Shown piece by piece: positions 1 to 5,536 of a stretch of DNA of 5,536 nt. A model generated the notes under the pieces. It had not been told where the DNA came from. It searched no databases and worked only from the letters and a program-made list of their open reading frames with translations. Source of the stretch: CAZTLI01 sp964614375 (GTDB taxonomy: Bacteria > Chloroflexota > Anaerolineae > Aggregatilineales > Phototrophicaceae); the NCBI GenBank assembly GCA_964614375.1, contig CAZTLI010000378.1:1-5536 (forward strand). Direction: 5' to 3'. Every line of letters starts with the position of its first letter. Within the stretch, counting starts at the first letter, position 1. The position numbers and the translations under genes were made by a program.

Positions 1-44
1 GTTCGCCCTCTTCACATAACCGGATACGAGTGGGATAAAATTCC
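1..44 (+). other. Upstream flank of coxB, possible end of a preceding gene
   Basis: This short flank has a stop codon in all three forward frames: TAA at 17-19, TAA at 36-38 and TGA at 46-48. The last would overlap the coxB start as ATGA, a common coupling arrangement. The frame ending at 17-19 reads FALFT before its stop. Too little sequence is present to say which, if any, is the end of a real gene. The GTGGGA at 30-35 is a weak ribosome binding site candidate for coxB. Confidence 0.3.
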
Positions 45-1205
45 ATGAATCATGGTGAAAACAATTCACGTACTATCAACCTCCTTTATGTGGTCATTGC
101 GGGTCTGGTCATTTTGATTGTGAGTCTTGTGGTCGCTGTTTGGGCCACGCCGCGCGTCTTCCCGCAGCAAGCCAGCGCAGAAGCACAGCGCGTGGATGGG
201 TTGTTTCAGGTGCTGCTCTTCATTGGTGGCGCGGTGTTTTTCCTTGTTGAAGGGCTGCTGCTGTACTCTGTCATTCGCTTCCGGCGCAAACCGGGCGATG
301 AGGGGGATGGCATCCCGGTGCATGGCAACAAGATGCTGGAATGGGTATGGACGGCGATTCCAGCCATTACCGTCGCGTTTCTCTCGATAATCAGTTACAA
401 CGTCTGGACGCAGAATCAAGCCGTGCGCGAGAACGAAAATATCGTCAATGGCTTGCCTGTGGAAATTGTCGTGACGGGCGCGCGTTTCAACTGGTCATTT
501 ACATACAACACCGCTCTCGAAACACCCGATGGCGAGCCGATTGTGCTGCGGTCTAATGTGCTGCATGTCTATCAGGGGCAAAATGTCCACCTGCAAATTG
601 AATCAAACGATGTCAATCACGCTTTCTGGGTGCCGGCGCTGCGTTTAAAACAAGATGCGTTACCGGGTTATACCACCGATCTGCGTTTTGAGCCGATTCT
701 GCCGGGTGAATATCCCATCGTCTGTGCCGAATTGTGTGGCGTTGGCCATGGCAACATGCGTAGCCTGCTGATTGTGCATCCCGATGAAGAGACTTATCTC
801 TCAGCGTTTTTTGACCCGGCGGTGGATTTCATTCTCAATCCGCCTGACGATCCGGCATTGCTGGGCGCGTCCATTATCCAAACGTATGCCTGTCAGGGGT
901 GTCACACGCTCGACACACTCGGTTGGACGGGCACCACAGGCCCTATCTTGAATGGCATTGGTGATCGGGCAGGCACACAGGTCGCGGGATATACTGCTGA
1001 AGAATATATTGTCGAGTCTATTCGATTGCCACAGAGCTTCCTCGTGACCGGGTATGGCCCGGTGATGCCGCAATTTACGCACGAGCAAATGGACTCCGAA
1101 CAACTACAGGCGGTTGTCGCCTATCTCTGTACGCAGACCAACACGGGCGAGAGTGCCTGTGATATGGAAAATCTAGCGGCGATTACCGTTGAATCCGACG
1201 GCTAA
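45..1205 (+). CDS. coxB: Cytochrome c oxidase subunit II with fused cytochrome c domain (caa3 type)
   Basis: This subunit accepts electrons through a covalently bound heme c and passes them via binuclear CuA to subunit I; its soluble part faces the outside of the membrane. Hydrophobic segments lie at about residues 12-34 (uncleaved anchor or signal), 53-77 and 100-121. The cupredoxin domain covers about 138-245. By spacing, its CuA ligands are His192, Cys227, Glu229, Cys231, His235 and Met238 (motif CAELCGVGHGNM). A class I cytochrome c domain follows at about 268-365, with heme motif CQGCH (Cys283, Cys286, His287) and probable axial Met341 in VMPQF. At 386 residues it is much longer than plain subunit II, as expected for the fusion. 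There is no N-terminal cysteine, so it is not a lipoprotein like Bacillus CtaC. Oddities are Phe148 where an electron-entry Trp is usual, and a C-terminal cysteine pair (362, 372). The start at 45 is the only Met before the first helix; its ribosome binding site is weak. Confidence 0.96.
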   Translation: MNHGENNSRTINLLYVVIAGLVILIVSLVVAVWATPRVFPQQASAEAQRVDGLFQVLLFIGGAVFFLVEGLLLYSVIRFRRKPGDEGDGIPVHGNKMLEWVWTAIPAITVAFLSIISYNVWTQNQAVRENENIVNGLPVEIVVTGARFNWSFTYNTALETPDGEPIVLRSNVLHVYQGQNVHLQIESNDVNHAFWVPALRLKQDALPGYTTDLRFEPILPGEYPIVCAELCGVGHGNMRSLLIVHPDEETYLSAFFDPAVDFILNPPDDPALLGASIIQTYACQGCHTLDTLGWTGTTGPILNGIGDRAGTQVAGYTAEEYIVESIRLPQSFLVTGYGPVMPQFTHEQMDSEQLQAVVAYLCTQTNTGESACDMENLAAITVESDG

Positions 1206-1224
1206 ATCACACGTAATCATCTGG

Positions 1225-1242
1225 GCAGGCGGCGGCGTCTGC
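1225..1242 (+). other. Weak hairpin in the coxB-coxA gap
   Basis: GCAGGC (1225-1230) can pair with GTCTGC (1237-1242), giving six pairs with one G-U around a GGCGGC loop. A T-rich run, TTTTGTTT, follows at 1253-1260, ten bases after the stem. That offset is too large for a standard intrinsic terminator. It could be a weak attenuator, an mRNA processing or stability element, or chance. Confidence 0.25.
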
Positions 1243-1259
1243 ACCATTACGCTTTTGTT

Positions 1260-1281
1260 TGTTGTAGATATGTTGTAGCTA
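1260..1281 (+). repeat. Two-copy 11-bp tandem repeat before coxA
   Basis: TGTTGTAGATA (1260-1270) is followed directly by TGTTGTAGCTA (1271-1281), matching at 10 of 11 positions. The period is close to one DNA helical turn. The repeat sits four bases before the coxA ribosome binding site, in the most AT-rich part of the gap. It may be a protein-binding site or simply slippage; the sequence alone does not show a function. Confidence 0.6.
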
Positions 1282-1284
1282 TAA

Positions 1285-1297
1285 AGAGGATGAAAGG
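1285..1297 (+). promoter_or_regulatory. Ribosome binding site of coxA
   Basis: AGAGGA (1285-1290) and GAAAGG (1292-1297) are both purine-rich Shine-Dalgarno-like stretches. The second ends nine bases before the ATG at 1307, which is good spacing and supports that start. Confidence 0.7.
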
Positions 1298-1306
1298 TTC
1301 GAACGA

Positions 1307-3034
1307 ATGGCAACCGTATCCGTTCCTCTAGGGGGCACCCGCACGCGCGAGGTCAAACGCCCCGCCTTAATCGAATATTTTCGCTGGAGCGTAGACCATA
1401 AAATTATTGGCGTGCAGTATATGGTCACGGCTCTGTTTTTCTTCCTCGTGGGCGGCGCCCTGGCAATGCTCATCCGCACGGAACTGCTGACACCCGAATT
1501 GGATTTTGCCGCTACCGGGCAAACCTTCAACCAATTCACGACCATGCACGGGTCGATTATGCTGTTCTTGTGGATTATTCCGATGTTCGCCGGGTTCGGC
1601 AATTATGTCGTGCCGCTGCAATTGGGCGCGAAAGACATGGCTTTCCCGTGGCTGAATGCCTTCGCATTCTGGCTGATTCCGCCCGCTGGCGTGTTGATGC
1701 TGCTGGGTTGGGTCGCGGGTGCGCCTGAGGCTGGTTGGACGAGTTATCCGCCGTTGAGCACCCTTTTCAGTGGTGATGGGCAAACGATGTGGGCGTTGTC
1801 GCTGCATTTGTTGGGTGTATCATCCATTTTCGGCGCGATCAACTTCATCGTCACGATCAAAAATATGCGTCCACCGAGTATGGGTATCTGGCAGATGCCG
1901 CTGTTCGTGTGGGCGATTCTGGCAACGTCGATTATCGTCGTGCTGGCGACGCCGTTTCTGGCAGGCGCGCTGACCCTGCTCATCCTTGACCGGGTGGCGG
2001 GCACGAGTTTCTTCAATCCCGCTAATGGTGGCGATGTGTTGATGTGGCAGAACATTTTCTGGTTTTACAGTCATCCCGCCGTGTACATCATGGTGCTGCC
2101 GGGTTTTGGCATTCTGTCGGATGTCTTGTCTGTCCACTCGCGAAAGCCGATATTCGGTTATCGCATGATTGCGTTGTCGAGCATGGCGATTGCGCTGGTG
2201 GGTTTCACCGTGTGGGCGCATCATATGTTCACCAGTCTGCAACCTGAACTGCGTATCCCCTTCATGATTACATCAATGGTTATCGCCGTACCAACCGGGA
2301 TTAAGATATTTAGCTGGATAGGCACGCTTTGGGGAGGCAAGATCAATCTCAATAGTGCGATGTTATTCGCGCTCGGATTCCTGTCGATGTTCGTCATCGG
2401 CGGCATTTCCGGTGTGATGCTGGCGGCTGTCCCGGTAAATATTCACGTCCACGATACTTATTTTGTCGTCGCACACTTCCACTTTGTGCTATTTGGCGGC
2501 AGTGTTTTCGGGGTATACGCAGGAATCTATCACTGGTGGCCTAAAATCACCGGGCGTATGCTGGACGAGCGATTGGGCAAAATCCATTTCGTGCTAACGT
2601 ACTTCGGCTTTTTCTTCACCTTCTTCCCGCAGCAAATCGTCGGGATGTTGGGGATGCCGCGCCGTGTCGCTGTGTATGACCCGGCCTTCCAATCGTGGAA
2701 TGTGATTATTAGCCTATCGGCTTTTGTGCTGGGTGCTTCGGTGCTGGTGCTGGTCTACAATCTGATTGTGAGCACGGTTCGCGGCGAGGTGGCGGGCGCG
2801 AATCCGTGGCGGGCATTGACTCTGGAATGGGCGACGACCTCACCCCCACCACCGACGAATTTCTTTGAAGACCCCATCCCATTCGAAGACCCCTATGGGT
2901 ATGGAACAGAAGCGTCGAAGGTCTATCTGGATGCGCTCGAACGGCGTTTTGATGGCCCACCTGTGACCGCGATTGAGCAGTCGCCGCCAGCTACGCCGGA
3001 TACGCCTGAACCCGCACCTGAAGGTGCAGATTAA
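1307..3034 (+). CDS. coxA: Cytochrome c oxidase subunit I, A2-type heme-copper oxidase
   Basis: This is the catalytic subunit that reduces oxygen to water and pumps protons; it spans the membrane about twelve times between residues 35 and 490. Metal ligands are readable: His81 (TMHGS) and His392 for low-spin heme a, His390 (AHFHF) for heme a3, and His256, His305 and His306 (WAHHMF) for CuB. Tyr260 is the Tyr that cross-links to His256. K-channel residues Thr330 and Lys333 (PTGIKIFSW) and D-channel entry Asp110 (GAKDMAFP) are present. His382-Asp383 and Arg452-Arg453 match the Mg and heme-propionate region. The usual glutamate after His-Pro is Ala258, and the helix reads YSHPAVY (254-260), the hallmark of A2-type oxidases such as those of Rhodothermus and Thermus caa3. 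The tail after about 505 has TLEW...SPPPP, typical of the family, and ends in an acidic, proline-rich stretch. The start at 1307 has a good ribosome binding site, and the family-conserved sequence begins near residue 22. Confidence 0.98.
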   Translation: MATVSVPLGGTRTREVKRPALIEYFRWSVDHKIIGVQYMVTALFFFLVGGALAMLIRTELLTPELDFAATGQTFNQFTTMHGSIMLFLWIIPMFAGFGNYVVPLQLGAKDMAFPWLNAFAFWLIPPAGVLMLLGWVAGAPEAGWTSYPPLSTLFSGDGQTMWALSLHLLGVSSIFGAINFIVTIKNMRPPSMGIWQMPLFVWAILATSIIVVLATPFLAGALTLLILDRVAGTSFFNPANGGDVLMWQNIFWFYSHPAVYIMVLPGFGILSDVLSVHSRKPIFGYRMIALSSMAIALVGFTVWAHHMFTSLQPELRIPFMITSMVIAVPTGIKIFSWIGTLWGGKINLNSAMLFALGFLSMFVIGGISGVMLAAVPVNIHVHDTYFVVAHFHFVLFGGSVFGVYAGIYHWWPKITGRMLDERLGKIHFVLTYFGFFFTFFPQQIVGMLGMPRRVAVYDPAFQSWNVIISLSAFVLGASVLVLVYNLIVSTVRGEVAGANPWRALTLEWATTSPPPPTNFFEDPIPFEDPYGYGTEASKVYLDALERRFDGPPVTAIEQSPPATPDTPEPAPEGAD

Positions 3035-3046
3035 ACTGTGAATTGA

Positions 3047-3060
3047 ACCGTTAACACGGT
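3047..3060 (+). other. Small hairpin before the 194-residue gene
   Basis: ACCGT (3047-3051) and ACGGT (3056-3060) form a perfect five-pair stem with a TAAC loop, ending 11 bases before the start at 3072. No T-run follows, so it is not an intrinsic terminator. It covers the place where a ribosome binding site would be expected, and might lower translation of the next gene. It is short enough to be chance. Confidence 0.3.
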
Positions 3061-3071
3061 AGATTGAAACG

Positions 3072-3656
3072 ATGATGCGGCAAGATGTCACCACACCGTC
3101 CCCCCGTTCGCGGGATGAGGAACTGGCGCTCAAAAACAAACGTACCGGATTGGCGATCTTTCAAGGGTCGTGGATTCTGGCATTTGTCAGCCTGATTGTG
3201 GTGAACTTGCAACTGCGCTATCAACAGGCTGCGTGGCCTCCACCCGAAGTTGAAGCGTTAACGCCGCTGCTGCCGACTATCGCCACCGCCGGATTGATTA
3301 TCAGCGGTTTTCTGGCGCGGCGTGGTTCACAGGCGATGAGTCAGGATGAACATCCGACGTTCAAGCGGACGTGGTTGATAACACTCGGATTGGGCGTGAC
3401 CTTCATCGCGATTATGGTGTTTGAATGGCTCTCTATCGGGGGCGACACGCAGTATGGCGCGGTGTTCCGGGTGATGACGGCCTTTCATGGCTTTCATGCG
3501 CTGGTCATCGGCGGATTGATGGTGCGCGTTTATCGTCGTGGGCTGGCGGGTTACTATCACAGCGGCGATTTTTGGATGGTCGAGGCCGCGGCCAAACTCT
3601 GGTATTTTGTGGTGGTGGCGTGGCTGCTGTTTTATGTCGTGTTGTACTGGATATAA
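3072..3656 (+). CDS. Divergent short cytochrome c oxidase subunit III-like membrane protein
   Basis: This 194-residue protein has five predicted membrane segments, at about 26-48, 65-83, 101-121, 131-153 and 174-193, the count seen in short bacterial subunit III. The C-terminal half carries family features: FHGFH at 138-142 (family FHGLH), Arg152-Arg156, Tyr161-Tyr162, and Glu171 leading into a last helix of the form LWYFVVVAW. The same region in the downstream coxC reads YWHFVDVVW, so the His and Asp are lost here. The conserved SEV carboxylate of the first helix is also missing; its place reads GSWILAF. I infer a second, functionally drifted subunit III in the same complex; an accessory subunit of another kind is possible. 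The gap to coxA is 37 bases, so co-transcription is likely. Start 3072 is followed at once by a second Met codon at 3075, and neither has a clear ribosome binding site. No other Met occurs before residue 89. Confidence 0.8.
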   Translation: MMRQDVTTPSPRSRDEELALKNKRTGLAIFQGSWILAFVSLIVVNLQLRYQQAAWPPPEVEALTPLLPTIATAGLIISGFLARRGSQAMSQDEHPTFKRTWLITLGLGVTFIAIMVFEWLSIGGDTQYGAVFRVMTAFHGFHALVIGGLMVRVYRRGLAGYYHSGDFWMVEAAAKLWYFVVVAWLLFYVVLYWI

Positions 3657-3662
3657 TCACAA

Positions 3663-3686
3663 AGGGGCGAACCCCTGCGTTCGCTC
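3663..3686 (+). other. Two mutually exclusive hairpins after the 194-residue gene
   Basis: Hairpin A pairs AGGGG (3663-3667) with CCCCT (3672-3676) around a CGAA loop. Hairpin B pairs GGGCGAAC (3665-3672) with GTTCGCTC (3679-3686): eight pairs with one G-U and a CCCTGC loop. They share bases and cannot form together. B begins eight bases after the stop codon. No T-run follows, so a standard terminator is unlikely. An mRNA processing or 3'-end stabilising role, or a switch with the short ORF downstream, is conceivable but unproven. Confidence 0.5.
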
Positions 3687-3694
3687 ACACAGTT

Positions 3695-3699
3695 GAGGA
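3695..3699 (+). promoter_or_regulatory. Ribosome binding site of the candidate 12-codon ORF
   Basis: GAGGA lies seven bases before an ATG at 3707. It is one of the best-spaced Shine-Dalgarno-like sites in the window, which is the main reason the short ORF is worth listing. Confidence 0.4.
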
Positions 3700-3706
3700 C
3701 AGAACT

Positions 3707-3745
3707 ATGGCATACGATAGGCACATGCAGGAAGGTGCGCTATGA
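3707..3745 (+). CDS. Candidate 12-codon leader ORF
   Basis: This short frame encodes MAYDRHMQEGAL. It has a well-placed GAGGA upstream, and its TGA stop overlaps the start of the 386-residue gene as ATGA, a typical coupling arrangement. The peptide is hydrophilic and matches nothing I recognise; it has no run of one amino acid that would suggest classical attenuation. The frame is also open upstream through the 194-residue gene, so the ORF could be incidental. If translated, it would most likely serve to deliver ribosomes to the next gene, possibly coupled to the hairpins before it. Confidence 0.3.
   Translation: MAYDRHMQEGAL
3729..3735 (+). promoter_or_regulatory. Ribosome binding site of the 386-residue membrane protein
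   Basis: AGGAAGG ends six bases before the ATG at 3742 and fixes that start over the in-frame ATG at 3751. An in-frame TAG at 3718 rules out a longer protein. Confidence 0.75.
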
Positions 3746-4902
3746 ATCGAATGAATAATCCACTGATACGCGCGCTGGTGCTAGCCGCTGTTGGCGCGCT
3801 GGTGGTTGCCGTTGTCTTCATCCAATTACGCAACTGGCAGGTGCAGGGTGCGCTCTATGAACTGCCGCACGTTCAAGCAGACTTCGTGACGGCGCAAGAA
3901 AGTCTGACCGACGCACAAACCGCACTCACCGAAGCCGAGGATGCGCTGGCTGTGGGCGGGCTGGATGAAGATGCTGCTGCTGAACTCGAAACCCGGGTTG
4001 CGGAATTACGCACACAGGTGGTTGAACAAGGAGCCGTCGTCGCCGAGACTGTCGCCGAAATCGAATCGCTCGAAACCTATATCGCAGGCACTCATTTCGA
4101 CCTGTTCAATCTCAATCCGGGTTATGATTTACTGCCCGTGGTGCTGGTGGCAGTTCTCGCGGGATTGTTCATCTTCACATGGGCGCTTGGCGCGATTGAC
4201 CCGATGGCGTTCTTCACCGGCGAACCTAATCTGTCTAAAGGCCTGATGATGGCCTTCATCGGTTTCTTCGTCGGCGCGGGTATCGTCACGATTATACGCG
4301 GCCTGCAAGGTGTAGACCCGATCTGGGATACGGGCGTCGCGCTGTCATTAGCCACCTTCACCACGGCTGGATTTTTCCTGGTGGGTGTGGGCGCTGCTGA
4401 CCCCGAAATGAGCGTTCACGGCGAACATGCGATTGTGCCGGTTGAACCAGAAGCCGAGAAAGAGGAAGCTCCCGGACGTATTCTCGGCACATATCTATGG
4501 CGTATCGCTGCAATTGTCACCGTCGGCTTCATCATCTTGATGGCGATTGCGCTGTGGCCCGGCGCGCCCCTGCTGGTCGTGACCGACATCCCCGAAGGCT
4601 CGGTTTCGGCGGCGGGCGTTGCCGAGATTACCTTACCATTCGGCGGGCCGACGATACAGACCAGTCAATTTGTGATATTAGCGCTGTTCATCGTCATCAT
4701 CTTTGTGTCACTGGCGATTTTCGCGGGGGGAGTCAGCCTGCTCATTTATATCTTGAATCGCGATTTAACCATCGCACGCAGCCACGAACCCACCGTCGAA
4801 GAACGCACCCCACCCGCCCCGGTGCAATGGGTATCGAAGCATATCTTCGGCGGGTTAGCACGGGCACTGCGTGGTCTCCCCCGCTTTCTGGGGCAGAAAT
4901 AG
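3742..4902 (+). CDS. Unrecognised six-helix membrane protein with extracytoplasmic coiled coil, in oxidase operon
   Basis: I do not recognise this 386-residue protein. Six membrane segments are visible at about 8-29, 130-150, 167-185, 199-217, 252-272 and 310-337. Between the first two lies a charged, Ala/Glu-rich stretch (about 45-115) with heptad-like spacing (Leu82, Val86, Leu89, Val93, Val100, Val104, Ile107, Leu110), most likely a coiled coil. Positive residues at the N terminus and in the Arg/Lys-rich tail (340-386) suggest both ends are cytoplasmic, placing the coiled coil outside. Loop 218-250 is acidic (PEAEKEEA), and loop 273-309 looks like a small beta-rich outside segment. No cysteines, heme motif or catalytic signature is seen. 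Its stop is 12 bases before the coxC start, and coxC's ribosome binding site overlaps the stop, so the two are tightly linked. A role in oxidase assembly, stability or supercomplex contact is inferred from position only. Confidence 0.85.
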   Translation: MNRMNNPLIRALVLAAVGALVVAVVFIQLRNWQVQGALYELPHVQADFVTAQESLTDAQTALTEAEDALAVGGLDEDAAAELETRVAELRTQVVEQGAVVAETVAEIESLETYIAGTHFDLFNLNPGYDLLPVVLVAVLAGLFIFTWALGAIDPMAFFTGEPNLSKGLMMAFIGFFVGAGIVTIIRGLQGVDPIWDTGVALSLATFTTAGFFLVGVGAADPEMSVHGEHAIVPVEPEAEKEEAPGRILGTYLWRIAAIVTVGFIILMAIALWPGAPLLVVTDIPEGSVSAAGVAEITLPFGGPTIQTSQFVILALFIVIIFVSLAIFAGGVSLLIYILNRDLTIARSHEPTVEERTPPAPVQWVSKHIFGGLARALRGLPRFLGQK

Positions 4903-4906
4903 AGGA
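4901..4906 (+). promoter_or_regulatory. Ribosome binding site of coxC, overlapping the upstream stop
   Basis: AGAGGA overlaps the TAG stop (4900-4902) of the preceding gene and ends eight bases before the ATG at 4915. An in-frame ATG at 4909 is only two bases away, too close to be used well, so 4915 is preferred. Confidence 0.7.
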
Positions 4907-4914
4907 TAATGTTT

Positions 4915-5536
4915 ATGAGTGAAATCACTGCTGAACATACACATGGGCACGGGCACGCCGAAACGCCTGAAGAACGCGCCCGCAGCATCGACAATCAAAA
5001 ATTCGCCATGTGGCTGTACCTCGCGTCCGAAGTGATGATTTTCACCATTTTCATCGGCGCGTATGTCGTCTTCCGCCAAAATAATCCCGATGCCGTGTTT
5101 GATGTCCAGCGGGATTTAGGCCGCGCGCTGGTATCCGCCAACACATTCTTACTGCTGGCGAGCAGCTGGGCGATGGTCATGGGCCTACGGGCTATCCAGA
5201 TGGGCAATCGTCAGGGTATGGTGCGCTGGATCGGCCTCACTGCCTTGATGGGCACGATTTTTGTCATCGGTCAGTGGATTGAATACAGAGAACTGGCGCA
5301 TCTGGGCATTACGCTGGAAAGCGCGGAGGCATTCGCAGGCTTTGGAATGCGCTTCTATGCCCCGACTGCCTTTCACGGCGCCCATGTCGTCGTCGGTGTG
5401 TTGTGGGCGCTGCTGATCGTTTATCGTGGGCGCAAAGGCCACTATGACGACAATCCCATTGGTGTCGAACTGTTCGGTCTGTACTGGCACTTTGTCGATG
5501 TGGTGTGGATTTTGCTGTTCACACTCATTTATCTGG
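4915..5536 (+). CDS. coxC: Cytochrome c oxidase subunit III, partial at the window edge
   Basis: This is the canonical subunit III, a membrane subunit that binds and stabilises subunit I. The frame is open to the end of the window (207 codons plus one base) with no stop. The N terminus is His-rich (HTHGHGH, residues 8-14), common in bacterial forms. Membrane segments lie near 30-53, 70-92, 102-122, 147-170 and 185-207. Family motifs are LASEV with Glu39 (the conserved membrane carboxylate), WIEYREL (121-127), FHGAHVVVG (153-161), Glu185, and the final helix GLYWHFVDVVW (188-198). That last motif normally lies close to the C terminus, so only a few residues are probably missing. Compared with the 194-residue gene upstream, this copy keeps every signature residue and is the likely working subunit III. 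It directly follows the unknown membrane protein in the same operon. Confidence 0.96.
   Translation, partial: MSEITAEHTHGHGHAETPEERARSIDNQKFAMWLYLASEVMIFTIFIGAYVVFRQNNPDAVFDVQRDLGRALVSANTFLLLASSWAMVMGLRAIQMGNRQGMVRWIGLTALMGTIFVIGQWIEYRELAHLGITLESAEAFAGFGMRFYAPTAFHGAHVVVGVLWALLIVYRGRKGHYDDNPIGVELFGLYWHFVDVVWILLFTLIYL

Noticed and set aside
66..419. Antisense 117-residue frame opposite the start of coxB
   Set aside because: It shows no recognisable features and is covered by a strongly supported gene on the other strand.
1225..1260. Intrinsic terminator between coxB and coxA
   Set aside because: The stem is only six pairs with a G-U, and the T-rich run starts ten bases after it. Termination here would also cut the catalytic subunit off from its operon.
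1290..1331. Short ORF (13 codons, MKGSNEWQPYPFL) overlapping the coxA start
   Set aside because: Its ATG lies immediately after AGAGG with no spacing and sits between the two halves of the coxA ribosome binding site, so it is most likely incidental.
1820..2242. Antisense 140-residue frame inside coxA
   Set aside because: It lies wholly opposite the most conserved part of coxA, is Arg/His/Gln-rich without any motif, and fits a shadow of codon bias.
3050..3055. GTTAAC palindrome in the gap before the 194-residue gene
   Set aside because: A six-base palindrome is expected by chance at this length; it lies inside the small hairpin already listed.
3425..3745. Forward 106-residue frame across the second half of the subunit III-like gene
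   Set aside because: It overlaps a gene with clear membrane and family features and has no such features itself. Only its last 12 codons, with their own ribosome binding site, were kept as a low-confidence candidate.
45..4902. CoxB and the unknown membrane protein are both exactly 386 residues
   Set aside because: The sequences share no motifs or layout (CuA and heme domains against coiled coil and six helices), so the equal length is a coincidence and not a duplication.
4497..4922. Forward 141-residue frame inside the 386-residue membrane protein gene
   Set aside because: Its composition is rich in Arg and His with scattered Cys, as expected for a shifted frame of a hydrophobic gene. The overlapping frame has membrane helices, a good ribosome binding site and tight spacing to coxC.

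Overview
This window is almost entirely one forward-strand operon for a caa3-type (cytochrome c-fused) heme-copper cytochrome c oxidase. In order it holds coxB (subunit II with a C-terminal cytochrome c domain, 45-1205), coxA (catalytic subunit I, 1307-3034), a divergent short subunit III-like gene (3072-3656), an unrecognised six-helix membrane protein with an extracytoplasmic coiled coil (3742-4902), and a canonical subunit III gene (coxC) that starts at 4915 and runs off the right edge. The first 44 bases hold only the possible end of an upstream gene. No RNA genes, mobile elements, CRISPR arrays or stretches over 300 bases without a gene were seen.

The organism is an aerobic or facultatively respiring bacterium. 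The coxB-first order, the cytochrome c fusion, the moderately high GC by eye and the A2-type proton-channel signature (Tyr-Ser-His-Pro-Ala-Val in subunit I, in place of the usual His-Pro-Glu-Val) would fit Chloroflexota or other deep-branching caa3 carriers. The phylum is a guess from style and was not demonstrated.

The genes work together as follows. The fused cytochrome c of subunit II takes electrons from the respiratory chain and passes them to the CuA centre in the same polypeptide. From there they go to heme a and then to the heme a3-CuB site of subunit I, where oxygen is reduced to water with proton pumping. All ligands for CuA, heme c, heme a, heme a3 and CuB are visible, so the enzyme core looks intact. 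Subunit III (4915 onward) is the usual stabilising subunit. The 194-residue gene looks like a second, eroded subunit III paralogue.

The least explained part lies between the two subunit III-like genes. It holds a 386-residue membrane protein of unknown function, preceded by an 85-base gap with two mutually exclusive hairpins and a possible 12-codon leader ORF whose stop overlaps the next start (ATGA). Other points of note are a Trp-to-Phe change at the expected electron-entry residue of subunit II, an extra cysteine pair at its C terminus, and an 11-bp tandem repeat just before the coxA ribosome binding site.
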